This document shows, in pieces, positions 8,858 to 16,229 of a DNA stretch of 54,709 bases. The DNA comes from a virus. A program made the position numbers and the translations under genes. Where the stretch lies: IMG/VR virus record IMGVR_UViG_3300009545_000027, positions 1 through 54,709 of that record; one strand, written 5' to 3'. A model generated the notes under the pieces. That model was not told where the DNA came from, searched no databases, and was given only the letters and a program-made list of their open reading frames with translations. Positions within the stretch are counted from its first letter, which is position 1. Every line of letters starts with the position of its first letter.

Positions 8858-10681
8858 TTATTCGGTTTCGTATTCAGGTTCAAACTCGTGTTCAGGTTCA
8901 AAGGGGTTCTGTTCGAACCCGGTTTCATCGTCGCCGTCGTAGGGCGGAATGGTTCCGCCCGTGTAGATGGTGGGGATCTTGCCGCAGAACACCAGCGTTC
9001 CGGGTGCGTCTTTGGTGTACTTGGCGCGGGTGGCAGCAATCCACGCGATGTTGTGTTCGCCTTCAATTTCCCAATCAACCTTAGCGGCGGGATGTGGGAT
9101 CAGTTCGGGCGCTAACACGAACACCGTTTCGGATTCAAGCCCTTTGGTACGGTGAACAGTTCCAAGCGTGACCGCATTCTTGTCGACGCCTGCATCTTCT
9201 TTCGAAAACATCGTTTCGATTTTGGCAACCATCGCGTTAATGGTGTCGTTGTTGGCAATGAACTCACGCAGGCAATCCGCTTTGTCACGGATCGAAGCGA
9301 TACGTCCTTCAGCGGCGTCACCAAGTTCGGCAAGCTTCGAAACTTCAAGCTTGACCCATTCGTTCAGTGCAAATTCAAGACGCCCGAGTTCACCTTGACC
9401 GCGATAGTTGTTAATGGCTTCGTCGAGAACCTTGATCAACGACGTTAAGCCCGCGCCGATGTCACGACCTTTCACATCCGGACGGATACCGCGCTTGATC
9501 AACGCATACGCGCATTTGATCAAGGGTTGATTGGTGCGCGAGATAACCAGATCACCCGCTTTCATCATTTTGATGGCGGCGGGTTCACTCGTCTCAATGA
9601 TCACGCCGTTCGGCGCATCCTCGACCGCTACCAAGTCCGGGTAAACGTTCGTTGCAAGCGCGACGTGCAGTTTCGGGCAACGGCGCGTAATCGTCAGCGG
9701 GAAGGTTTTGACCCCGCGCTTCGTCGCTGCAAGCGTTGCCGTCAACGTGGCCATTGAATTAGCCATTGCACCGCGAAACTGGTAGATAGCCTGATGGACA
9801 TCACCGATCACAATTGCGCGTCCGTGGGGCAAGAACTTTGCAATCAAGGCATGTTGACAGGCGTTCAAGTCCTGCGATTCATCGCTGATAAAACGGCTAG
9901 GTGTGTTGCGCGGTTTTAGATTGAGTTGGATTGGCAACCAAATCATGTCATCGTTGTCATAGATGACGTGGGCGCGTTTGATCGATTCTTCAAGGGCAGG
10001 ACGTATCAGGGAAAGCGCGTTTTCGAAAATCACAGGTGACGGAGCAATGACGCCGTGACGGTCCGCAACCTCGATCATTTTGGCGCGAAAGTCATCAGCC
10101 GTGAAATCCATCAAGTAATTCTTCGCGAACGAAACCAGCTTCTTGGTGATGTTCAACATGCGACGCCAGTCACCACGCGCTTGTGAATCGGGCATCGGAA
10201 CCAGCGCTTCAAGGATGGCGGTTGTTTTGTTGTCGTCGGGCGAATTCGCAAGTCCTTTGAACTCGTCATGAAGCATCGCGTACCCGAGACCGTGATAGGT
10301 GGCAACGCGGACGTTGCGCAGTTTGCTTGCTGTGGCCTTGCCCGCGATCTCTACTTTGTTGTGGCGGTTGAAGCAGGCAAACACAATGTCTTGATCAACA
10401 GCACGCAGGCAGTATTGAACGCCTGTCCATGTCTTGCCAGTTCCCGGACCCGCGTTAACCACGATGTGACCGCGCCCTTCTTCAGCGTATTCCCAAATGG
10501 CTTCTTGTTCGTGGGAACCGTCCATCAGGCGAATCGGTTCGAACACCGGACCGACCGCTTCACCGTCCGAAGCACAACCCTTGTGCTTGATGGTGCGGGT
10601 TGCGTGGTTCCAGTCAACATCGGTGCCCTTCTGAATCTTGGTACCGCATACGCTGCATTTGCCGTCAAACTTTGTGATCAT
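8858..10681 (-). CDS. UvrD/Rep-like SF1 helicase with N-terminal zinc finger
   Basis: The 607-residue protein has SF1A helicase motifs: Walker A AGPGTGKTWT, motif Ib TYHGLGY, motif II DESQD, motif III GDVHQAIYQFRGA, motif IV TRRCP, motif V VHRTKGLE, and motif VI WIAATRAK. Residues 1-35 add a short zinc-binding module (CSVC, later C with a His). The family unwinds DNA 3' to 5' in repair and replication restart. The C-terminus is a disordered Glu/Phe/Pro repeat (EPEHEFEPEYE). The start has AGGAGAGCGAAACA and lies behind a palindromic promoter at 10701-10730. Confidence 0.9.
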   Translation of the reverse strand: MITKFDGKCSVCGTKIQKGTDVDWNHATRTIKHKGCASDGEAVGPVFEPIRLMDGSHEQEAIWEYAEEGRGHIVVNAGPGTGKTWTGVQYCLRAVDQDIVFACFNRHNKVEIAGKATASKLRNVRVATYHGLGYAMLHDEFKGLANSPDDNKTTAILEALVPMPDSQARGDWRRMLNITKKLVSFAKNYLMDFTADDFRAKMIEVADRHGVIAPSPVIFENALSLIRPALEESIKRAHVIYDNDDMIWLPIQLNLKPRNTPSRFISDESQDLNACQHALIAKFLPHGRAIVIGDVHQAIYQFRGAMANSMATLTATLAATKRGVKTFPLTITRRCPKLHVALATNVYPDLVAVEDAPNGVIIETSEPAAIKMMKAGDLVISRTNQPLIKCAYALIKRGIRPDVKGRDIGAGLTSLIKVLDEAINNYRGQGELGRLEFALNEWVKLEVSKLAELGDAAEGRIASIRDKADCLREFIANNDTINAMVAKIETMFSKEDAGVDKNAVTLGTVHRTKGLESETVFVLAPELIPHPAAKVDWEIEGEHNIAWIAATRAKYTKDAPGTLVFCGKIPTIYTGGTIPPYDGDDETGFEQNPFEPEHEFEPEYETE

Positions 10682-10700
10682 TGTTTCGCTCTCCTGAAAC

Positions 10701-10730
10701 TATAATATTATACCCGTACGCGGTTGTCCA
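10701..10730 (-). promoter_or_regulatory. Palindromic-box promoter P1 (minus strand)
   Basis: TATAATATTATA at 10701-10712 with a TTGGACA box centred near 10727 on the minus strand, a short leader and AGGAGAGC in front of the UvrD-like gene. A TTGGA/TCCAA inverted pair surrounds the -35 region. Confidence 0.8.
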
Positions 10731-10743
10731 ATAAAATCTTGGA

Positions 10744-10959
10744 TTATTTTTTGTTCTTGCAGGCACCACTTTTGCACGTGTAAAAACCTGAGCATTTCGA
10801 ACAATGCCGTAAAAATAGCAGTTGAGGCACGTACATCGTGTCTGTACGTGCAGGTATCGCGCGAAGTTTGCGAATCGCTTCATCGCGAGCGGCAGCAGCA
10901 ATCGCGGCGTTGCGTAGTGCGTTTTGCTTCTTTTGTTCGAAAGTTACTGTGTTGTTCAT
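10744..10959 (-). CDS. Small Cys-rich basic protein, probably leaderless
   Basis: The product has 71 residues: a helical N-terminal half rich in Ala/Arg and a Cys-rich tail with CSKC, C and C in HCSKCSGFYTCKSGACKNKK, suggesting one zinc-binding knuckle. Only GGTTC separates the promoter palindrome from ATG, with no Shine-Dalgarno, so the mRNA should be leaderless or nearly so. Function unknown. Confidence 0.65.
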   Translation of the reverse strand: MNNTVTFEQKKQNALRNAAIAAAARDEAIRKLRAIPARTDTMYVPQLLFLRHCSKCSGFYTCKSGACKNKK

Positions 10960-10964
10960 GAACC

Positions 10965-10994
10965 TATAATATTATACCGGAATGCGGTTGTCTA
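10965..10994 (-). promoter_or_regulatory. Palindromic-box promoter P2 (minus strand)
   Basis: TATAATATTATA at 10965-10976 and TAGACA (minus strand, 10989-10994), 17 bases from the inner TATTAT. It lies five bases from the start codon of the 71-residue gene. Confidence 0.8.
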
Positions 10995-11029
10995 CTGAAA
11001 AATCCAACTTTTTTGCCCGGTTGATCCCT

Positions 11030-11045
11030 GTTATCAATCGATAAC
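11030..11045. promoter_or_regulatory. Operator-like palindrome upstream of a lone + gene
   Basis: GTTATC-AATC-GATAAC is a perfect 6-bp inverted repeat in the short region between divergent genes. A weak + promoter (TTGATC at 11021, ATAACATTAA region) would overlap it, as expected of a repressor site. Inference only. Confidence 0.4.
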
Positions 11046-11077
11046 ATTAACGGTGTTAGCATCGTTCAGGAGAATTT

Positions 11078-11461
11078 ATGCCGTTCGATCGAAAAGCACA
11101 GTTTGCGCCGTTACTGGCACTAATCGCAGCAATGGAAGATGTTCGCGTCGCAAGCGACGCCAACGTTGACGCATTTGAAAAACAACAGGCAGTTGTTCAA
11201 GCCGCGAAGGACGCCTACAACAAAGCACGCGCACAGGTCATCAACTTCAACGACTACAGTGCCGAAGCTTTGGCGGCGTTTAGCTCGACGACAGCAACGT
11301 ACACCGCTGAGTCTGCAAAGATCGCGGAACTCGAAACTGCCGAACGAAAAGGAATCGCCGACTTCAACGCATTGTGGACTCAAGGCGAGGTGATGTATCA
11401 CCAGTTGACCCAAAATCCGGGCGCGGTCGAACAGATACCTGCGTCGCAGCAATCGAAGTAA
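11078..11461 (+). CDS. Coiled-coil protein, lone + gene in a minus-strand block
   Basis: The product is 127 residues, almost fully helical, Ala/Gln/Glu-rich, with a long coiled coil (VDAFEKQQAVVQAAKDAYNKA and later AESAKIAELETAERKG). AGGAG precedes ATG. Its 3' end overlaps the opposing zinc/HTH gene by 98 bases. Transcription against its neighbours and an operator-like palindrome in front suggest independent control. No family recognised. Confidence 0.7.
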   Translation: MPFDRKAQFAPLLALIAAMEDVRVASDANVDAFEKQQAVVQAAKDAYNKARAQVINFNDYSAEALAAFSSTTATYTAESAKIAELETAERKGIADFNALWTQGEVMYHQLTQNPGAVEQIPASQQSK

Positions 11462-11828
11462 TCCATCGCTGTTTTCGTTTCCGGTCAAAGGCGCGTTGAT
11501 GTTTGATGCATCGCGCGCCACCTTCGTAATATTTTCGTTTTTCACTCCAACGCCGTTCAAAGACTTCACCACAGTCAAGACAGGTGCCAAATTGTCGACC
11601 TGTGCGTTTCGGTAGACGCGCAGTTTTGACAACCGCCATCACAGTCGATACTGAACAGTTCGCCGAATGCGCCAGTTCCTTTAATGGAATTCCGGCAAGG
11701 TACTGACGGATGATTTCGGAGCGATCGTACTTTGGTTTCCGGAATTGCGCCCGGTACCGCAGGATGCAGGACCGTGAACAGAATTCGACGTCAACGGCAA
11801 CGTAGTTATCACAAGTCAGGCAACGCAT
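11364..11828 (-). CDS. Zinc-finger plus helix-turn-helix protein
   Basis: The N-terminus has CLTC...CSRSC, a zinc knuckle like those of phage recombination-associated proteins; residues about 35-70 (DRSEIIRQYLAGIPLKELAH followed by CSVSTVMAVV) form a helix-turn-helix; a second pair CLDC with C...H follows. The frame then runs 98 bases antisense into the + gene at 11078-11461, so the last 33 residues are probably poorly constrained. The TATAGT box lies five bases from ATG (minus strand), suggesting a leaderless message. A DNA-binding regulator is the likely role. Confidence 0.6.
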   Translation of the reverse strand: MRCLTCDNYVAVDVEFCSRSCILRYRAQFRKPKYDRSEIIRQYLAGIPLKELAHSANCSVSTVMAVVKTARLPKRTGRQFGTCLDCGEVFERRWSEKRKYYEGGARCIKHQRAFDRKRKQRWITSIAATQVSVRPRPDFGSTGDTSPRLESTMR

Positions 11829-11833
11829 AAAAG

Positions 11834-11898
11834 ACTATACAGAACCCGGTTTCTTGAGGCGGAAACTGCCCTAGGACAGTTCCGCATCGGGTTCCTGG
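11834..11898. repeat. Copy 1 of dispersed GGAAACTGCCCTAG element, within a nested hairpin
   Basis: GGAAACTGCCCTAG occupies 11861-11874. It is part of a nested inverted repeat on the minus strand: outer GAACCCG/CGGGTTC and inner GCGGAACTG/CAGTTTCCGC with one bulged base, overlapping the end of the TOPRIM gene. Beyond it lies a TATAGT box (11834-11839, minus) for the zinc/HTH gene. It may terminate the upstream transcript while the promoter starts a new one. Confidence 0.5.
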
Positions 11899-12854
11899 TT
11901 GTTCGGGTTCTCTTTCTTCTTCAAATCACGTAGAAACTGAATGACGGACGGCAACTTCTTTGCGACGGTGTCGAGTGTTTTGCGCCCGCGATGTTCAAGC
12001 TTCGTTGCTTCATTCCAAATCGTCTCATCACGGAATTGCTTGACTGCCCGCGTGATGAGGTCGACAAGCGTGCGCGGGTCAAGTGCGTCAAGTTCCCACG
12101 ATTCATCACCGTATTTTTGTTGGTACTCCGCAAATCTGCTGTCGGTGGTCTTTGCCGGGTTCGGCGGCGGATTGTAGCGTTCGACCTGTGGCATGTTCAA
12201 GGCAATACGTTGCACGTGCACCCGATCGCCCACGAACAAAGACAGGCGTTCGAAAATGTCGCGCGACATATCCATTCCTGATGGATCGTGATCACCTAAA
12301 TGAATGATGTGAACCTTCTTGCCGTGCTGCTGTTGCCGCAATAGCCGTTGCGACGCTTCCCACATTGCCGTCTGCGACGTGTAGCCTTTGCAGGCGAAAT
12401 ACCGGACGTCAAGCGGTCCGCAAGCTTGACCGAGTACGTCTTCAAGCGCTTCCTTTTCGACCCAAACTTCAACGTACTGTGGCTGATCCTTCCACTTGTC
12501 GATGCGGTAGGAGTTTGCAGCAACCTTGATGACGTCGGACGGTTTTTCGTAATGCTGTGTGGCACGAGAAGCGCGCCCGCGATCGATAATTGCGTACCAG
12601 TCGACGAGACCCGCAAGCCGCGCATCAGAAAGAAGATCACCAAGTTTGTCGTAATTTTCCGGGCGGTTGACAATGCCGTTCTTGTCCGCCCATTCTTGCG
12701 GGAACAGGTCGCGAGCAACGCCTTGATAATACAACTGGCGTAAAGTCAGGCTGAATCCGGATCGTTGGTACTCTCCGATGATTCCGTTCATCACTTCAAT
12801 TAACCGAAGCTTTAACGGTGAAAACTTGATGTCTTTGTACTTGATCTTCGGCAT
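11871..12854 (-). CDS. TOPRIM-domain protein (TopoVI-A/Spo11-like fold)
   Basis: The 327-residue protein starts at ATG 12854, overlapping the HNH stop (ATGA); an upstream in-frame ATG at 12896 is less likely. The N-terminal half has a winged-helix-like region (LTLRQLYYQGVARDLFP); the centre has a TOPRIM signature, VEKEALEDVLG (the catalytic Glu) and HLGDHDPSGMDMS (the DxD). Such proteins occur in phages and are usually annotated as hypothetical or topoisomerase VI A-like. The catalytic tyrosine of a true Spo11 protein cannot be assigned with confidence, so nuclease or topoisomerase-like activity is inferred. Confidence 0.75.
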   Translation of the reverse strand: MPKIKYKDIKFSPLKLRLIEVMNGIIGEYQRSGFSLTLRQLYYQGVARDLFPQEWADKNGIVNRPENYDKLGDLLSDARLAGLVDWYAIIDRGRASRATQHYEKPSDVIKVAANSYRIDKWKDQPQYVEVWVEKEALEDVLGQACGPLDVRYFACKGYTSQTAMWEASQRLLRQQQHGKKVHIIHLGDHDPSGMDMSRDIFERLSLFVGDRVHVQRIALNMPQVERYNPPPNPAKTTDSRFAEYQQKYGDESWELDALDPRTLVDLITRAVKQFRDETIWNEATKLEHRGRKTLDTVAKKLPSVIQFLRDLKKKENPNNQEPDAELS

Positions 12855-13378
12855 CAGATGACCTCGCGATATGACTTGCGGTTTACGATGTTGCAAACGC
12901 TGCTATTTGTTATTCCGAATCGTTTTCCAATAGACGCCTGTGATTCGATGCCTTTTGCGTATTCTTTTCGAACTGCACGAACCTGTCTTGCTGAAAGCTT
13001 GGCTTGCCCATTTGCGGTACCGGACGCAACACGCCCTTTTTGATCACGATCGCGCATGTTGTCAAGATGCGTGCCGAGGAACAGATGTGCTGGGCGAACG
13101 CATGCATTTACGTCGCACGTGTGGCAAACAAAAAGTCCTTTTGGCACAGGTTTCTTTTTATGAATCGCGAAAGAAAGAACGTGTGCTGTTATCGGGAGTT
13201 TACCGAGTGCCGACGCGTTTAAAATGCCGTATCCGGCGGCATCTTTTCCGCCAGTCCATAACCAGCATGTTTTTGTCTTTTTAACACGCTTCCAAAAGTC
13301 TTTGATGACCTGTTCAAGGGTCCGTGGTTTCGGACCCCTTTTATTTGGTGGTCGTGGTGGGCAGTGCGTTAACTGCAT
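12854..13378 (-). CDS. HNH homing-type endonuclease with C-terminal HTH
   Basis: The 174-residue protein has the HNH_3 pattern: CWLWTGGKDAAGYG at the N-terminus, LSFAIHKK, then CHTCDVNACVRPAHLFLGTH with DN for metal and zinc binding, typical of free-standing phage HNH endonucleases. The C-terminal 45 residues (LSARQVRAVRKEYAKG...) form a small helix-turn-helix for target recognition. It lies between two coupled genes (TAATG upstream, ATGA downstream), so it is well integrated in the operon. A nearly matching HTH occurs alone at 20875-21045. Confidence 0.85.
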   Translation of the reverse strand: MQLTHCPPRPPNKRGPKPRTLEQVIKDFWKRVKKTKTCWLWTGGKDAAGYGILNASALGKLPITAHVLSFAIHKKKPVPKGLFVCHTCDVNACVRPAHLFLGTHLDNMRDRDQKGRVASGTANGQAKLSARQVRAVRKEYAKGIESQASIGKRFGITNSSVCNIVNRKSYREVI

Positions 13379-13566
13379 TACAGGTACCCGAAGTAGCGGA
13401 CGTCACGGATAATCCAAAGCTGTGTAAGTCCGTTAAGAATCCGATCGTCGCACTCGATCCACGATGCATCAGGCGCATGTTCCGCGATGCATGCGACAAC
13501 GTTCGTGCATTCGTAATTGCGCTTTCCGTCCCAAGCTTTGTTTTTGAATGTTTTCGTTTTGCTCAT
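13378..13566 (-). CDS. Small protein, probably leaderless
   Basis: The 62-residue product (MSKTKTFKNKAWDGKRNYEC start, DRILNGLTQLWIIRDVRYFGYL end) sits directly behind promoter P3; only GATTC lies between the palindrome and ATG, with no Shine-Dalgarno. Its stop overlaps the HNH start. Two Cys are present but no clear motif. Function unknown. Confidence 0.7.
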   Translation of the reverse strand: MSKTKTFKNKAWDGKRNYECTNVVACIAEHAPDASWIECDDRILNGLTQLWIIRDVRYFGYL

Positions 13567-13571
13567 GAATC

Positions 13572-13601
13572 TATAATATTATACCGATTCAGGTTTGTCC
13601 A
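13572..13601 (-). promoter_or_regulatory. Palindromic-box promoter P3 (minus strand)
   Basis: TATAATATTATA at 13572-13583, TGGACA box at 13596-13601 on the minus strand. It drives the leaderless 62-residue gene and the HNH/TOPRIM genes behind it. Confidence 0.8.
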
Positions 13602-13815
13602 ACATTTTTTGCGAAAAAGCTTCACCACTGAAAGAAATTCCGATCATGTCAAGAAGTACGCGATCCGGAATTTCAACACGTTCGGTTGCTCCGTGGCAGT
13701 ACAGCGTGTAGACAGTTTTGCCCGACATAAACAGGTATTCCGACGTGATCTTCTCGACCGGGCGTTTGCAGACCGCGCACATCGGCATTGTGAAATCGTT
13801 GCTTAAGAAATCCAT
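13579..13815 (-). CDS. Small zinc-binding-type protein
   Basis: The 78-residue product starts at ATG 13815, overlapping the previous stop (TAATG). MCAVCKRPVEK gives a C-x2-C pair, with a further Cys/His in LYCHGATE. The 3' end overlaps promoter P3, so transcription of the next gene is restarted there. Function unknown. Confidence 0.65.
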   Translation of the reverse strand: MDFLSNDFTMPMCAVCKRPVEKITSEYLFMSGKTVYTLYCHGATERVEIPDRVLLDMIGISFSGEAFSQKMLDKPESV

Positions 13816-14030
13816 TATAGATGCACCAAGTCGCCGTTGCAGAGCAACCAAAGCCCGGTAAACTCGGGCGGCGTTTCCGTGTAGTCGTAAAGCTGTGGGT
13901 GGTCGTAATAGATGCGTCCGCAGATCATGCAGACCACATCACCACATGCGCGGAAGTAGTCATGTTGTGCAAGCCGCCATTCGAGAAGAACCAGCTTCTC
14001 AAACCATGAATCAAACGTCATGCACTGCAT
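13815..14030 (-). CDS. Small Cys-containing protein
   Basis: The 71-residue product begins MQCMTFDSWFEKLVLLEWR; CMICGRIYYDHPQLYDY contains a C-x2-C pair with a nearby His. AGGA lies six bases upstream of ATG. It overlaps the preceding 51-residue gene by 13 bases. Role unknown. Confidence 0.65.
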   Translation of the reverse strand: MQCMTFDSWFEKLVLLEWRLAQHDYFRACGDVVCMICGRIYYDHPQLYDYTETPPEFTGLWLLCNGDLVHL

Positions 14031-14173
14031 CGTTTTTCCTGGTTAGGAACTATCTGCACGAATACTTCATGGCATTTTTCACATATCCAAAACGCCGAAC
14101 CTATCCAGATCATCGGATGATCTTTCGGGCACTTGAGCGGTTCGTTATGTTGCCAGTATTTAGACGTGTCCAC
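14018..14173 (-). CDS. 51-residue zinc-ribbon-like protein, GTG start
   Basis: This short gene starts with GTG overlapping the previous stop (TAGTG), with GAGGA six bases upstream. The product contains CPKDHP and, 13 residues on, WICEKCHEVF, giving a CxxxH / CxxCH pattern typical of small zinc ribbons. It fills what would otherwise be an empty 140-base gap in the operon, which supports it. Confidence 0.65.
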   Translation of the reverse strand: MDTSKYWQHNEPLKCPKDHPMIWIGSAFWICEKCHEVFVQIVPNQEKRCSA

Positions 14174-14424
14174 TACAATTCCTCATAATCGCGGGCACGG
14201 TTGATGGTGACGTGGTCGAAGCGACCATTCCGATAGGCACGGGCTTTCTTGTCGAGTGCCGTAAATACGATCTTGGTGGCGCGTGCGATTGCAAGTTCAG
14301 GCGTCTCACCTTCTTTGACGGACGTCGACATTCCGATATCCATCTTGAAGCCTTCATACCGCCCGTTGTTCAGATTCAACCCTTCCGAGACCCACACGCG
14401 ATCACCTTCAACTTTTATTTCCAT
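14173..14424 (-). CDS. Small unknown alpha/beta protein
   Basis: The 83-residue product, MEIKVEGDRVWVSEGLNLNN onward, looks like two beta hairpins followed by a helical part (ELAIARATKIVFTALDKK). It is the first gene of the minus-strand operon and is divergent from the initiator-like gene; only about 10 bases separate its start from the -35 box of the + promoter. Function unknown. Confidence 0.7.
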   Translation of the reverse strand: MEIKVEGDRVWVSEGLNLNNGRYEGFKMDIGMSTSVKEGETPELAIARATKIVFTALDKKARAYRNGRFDHVTINRARDYEEL

Positions 14425-14431
14425 ACGTAAT

Positions 14432-14460
14432 TTTACAGATACGGGTCAAATCGGTATAAT
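14432..14460 (+). promoter_or_regulatory. Consensus sigma70 promoter for the replication operon
   Basis: TTTACA (14432-14437), 17-base spacer, TATAAT (14455-14460): near-consensus host sigma70 promoter. Transcription would begin near 14467, upstream of the initiator-like gene; likely an early promoter. Confidence 0.85.
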
Positions 14461-14478
14461 CGATCAACTGTAGTAACC

Positions 14479-15261
14479 GTGAACGCGGGCGAAAGACTGC
14501 ATGCTTTTGCCTGCGTTCCGTCAAATGCATGCAGAATGCCGAAACCGCCGCAATCACGACGCAAGCCCGCTGACGTCTACGACATTAACGGCACCATAGT
14601 TCCTCCGTCAAAGCTTCATTACCAGTCGCACCAACTTCGATTCTTTGATTCCTGTCACACCTATCAGGTTTGTGTTTTTGCGCATAGCATCGGTGATCAC
14701 GCACGCTTGCCACATGCAGTTGCGTCGGCGCGCATATCGGCGCGCAAGAAGCTGGTGTTCGCAGCATGCCACCGCGAACTGACGTTCACCAATCACTATC
14801 GGGTGCTTGTGCCCGTCCGGATTGCGGATGCAACCTTAATGCCTGTTAGGTTCGTTAGCAAATGTATACGTGAGTTTTTCACGGACGGGTGGCTGTTTGA
14901 ACGGTGGGATCAGATTCACGTATCCGACAAGATTGATCCATCGAAGGCGGCAATTCCTGCACCGTTTGAGTACTCACCAATAAAAATCGAGGTTTTGCGG
15001 ACTACGACTTTGACACCGGGCGCAAAAATTGTGTTCTCGCGACTGATCGCTTTAGCGGGTCCGAAAGATCACTGGTACGGCACGTACAGAAAGCTTGGGA
15101 CCCTATGCGGAATGGCTCGCGGAAAACTGCGGGAAGCAGTTGAAGAACTTGAAAAAAATTTCTTCATTGAGGTCCGAAAAAACGAGCATCGTGTGGTGCA
15201 TCGAAAAGGCGTCGGACGATCCAATTTTTATCTGGTAAAAGCACCGATTTTTGATGCATGA
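14479..15261 (+). CDS. Replication-initiator-like protein with winged helix
   Basis: The 260-residue reading starts at GTG 14479; an ATG at 14536 (241 residues) is an alternative and would leave a leader with a CTGCATGC/GCATGCAG hairpin (14497-14534). Neither start has a good Shine-Dalgarno. The C-terminal 90 residues (LTPGAKIVFSRLIALAGPKD, then GTYRKLGTLCGMARGKLREAVEEL) form a winged helix of the type in phage and plasmid initiators. The gene is first in the early operon and is followed immediately by three iterons, the arrangement of an initiator with its origin. The initiator role is inferred from domain and context. Confidence 0.6.
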   Translation: MNAGERLHAFACVPSNACRMPKPPQSRRKPADVYDINGTIVPPSKLHYQSHQLRFFDSCHTYQVCVFAHSIGDHARLPHAVASARISARKKLVFAACHRELTFTNHYRVLVPVRIADATLMPVRFVSKCIREFFTDGWLFERWDQIHVSDKIDPSKAAIPAPFEYSPIKIEVLRTTTLTPGAKIVFSRLIALAGPKDHWYGTYRKLGTLCGMARGKLREAVEELEKNFFIEVRKNEHRVVHRKGVGRSNFYLVKAPIFDA

Positions 15262-15306
15262 AAGGCACAGGTTGGAATATGTTGAATGTTGGATTATAAC
15301 ATTTTA

Positions 15307-15412
15307 AATAGGGCCGATTTTGGTCTTCCAACACGGTCTATAATGTTTTAAATAGGGCCGATTTTGGTACATTTCGATAGTTAGACAAGCGTCTAATAGG
15401 GCCGATTTTGGT
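15307..15412 (+). repeat. Three iterons at exact 44-bp pitch (candidate origin)
   Basis: AATAGGGCCGATTTTGGT occurs perfectly at 15307-15324, 15351-15368 and 15395-15412. The first two follow TATAAC/TATAAT-like boxes (TTTTAAATAGGG context); the third follows a TTAGAC-AAGC-GTCTAA palindrome. The gap 15262-15620 has no gene. Iterons beside an initiator-like gene and before the DnaB-type helicase suggest a replication origin; operators or tandem promoters with a common start sequence are alternatives. Confidence 0.7.
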
Positions 15413-15549
15413 ATCAAGACAAAAAAGTCTGCTTCTAAACTACTGATTCGAAAGGAAAGATAAACGACAAGTGTCGTCCTCTAAACCATGTATTTATATG
15501 AGCGTTGATTAAACCATCAGGTTTCTTTTTCTTAAAACCATGAAAAAGT

Positions 15550-15575
15550 GACGGCGGGCAAAATCTCCCGCCGTC
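15550..15575. terminator. Strong hairpin behind the iterons
   Basis: GACGGCGGG (15550-15558) and CCCGCCGTC (15567-15575) form a perfect 9-bp stem. On the minus strand it is followed by ACTTTTT, so it could stop antisense transcripts coming through the origin; on the + strand there is no T run. A role in origin structure is also possible. Confidence 0.5.
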
Positions 15576-15620
15576 GAAAACCCTTTTCAAAACCCAACAC
15601 AGCGTCCGATCGGAGGTCGT

Positions 15621-16163
15621 ATGAGCGAAGCACTTTTTTACCTCGACACGGAGTCAAAAAAGTGGCACGAAAAAATCGTTGCCACCTTACCGCGCGTCGA
15701 AAACTTTTTACGGTTTGAACAAGAACTTCCAGAGCTAGAGTGGAATGAAATTTTTGTTCCGTCAGGACCGACACACCTGATGCAGTTCTGGAATTGGAAA
15801 GTCTGGTGTGCGAAGCACAAGATATCGCTTGATCTTTTGATGACGATCATTCTTCGCTACTACCGACGCCGACGCATGCAGTCGAAGCAAAAGTTTTCGC
15901 TTGCATTAGGTCTTCCGGTCAAAACGATCACAAGCCGCACCTGCCATGCAATGCTGATCGCGGAACTCGCAAAGATCTATCCGAACAACGAACAGATGAA
16001 AGCCGCACGATCAACTGTCAGCTATCAACCAGTGCGTGGGGTCGATTTCGGTGATGGATCAGATATCGAAGGTGCACTTGATCAATACACAGCAATCATG
16101 CTGCAACGTCAGAAAGACAATGCACGGCAACGAAGGCCAAAACGTGCGGGCAGGTGGTCGTAA
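15621..16163 (+). CDS. Unknown replication-operon protein
   Basis: The 180-residue protein has an excellent ribosome binding site (CGGAGGTCGT ATG). It is basic and helical, with Trp-rich centre (FWNWKVWCAKHKISLDLLMTI) and Arg-rich segment RYYRRRRMQSKQK, ending in a basic tail. Placement just before the DnaB-type helicase suggests a replication accessory or helicase-loader-like role, but no AAA+ motif is seen. Confidence 0.75.
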   Translation: MSEALFYLDTESKKWHEKIVATLPRVENFLRFEQELPELEWNEIFVPSGPTHLMQFWNWKVWCAKHKISLDLLMTIILRYYRRRRMQSKQKFSLALGLPVKTITSRTCHAMLIAELAKIYPNNEQMKAARSTVSYQPVRGVDFGDGSDIEGALDQYTAIMLQRQKDNARQRRPKRAGRWS

Positions 16164-16229
16164 CAAAGTCAGTGCTTAGAATTACAATCGCTAGTTGCCG
16201 TAAAACTGTAAAGTTCAAAGACTCCACAC

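Noticed and set aside
15307-15412. CRISPR-like array from the three 18-base repeats
   Set aside because: Only three copies, spacers of 26 bases with shared sequence, and no cas genes; iterons fit better.
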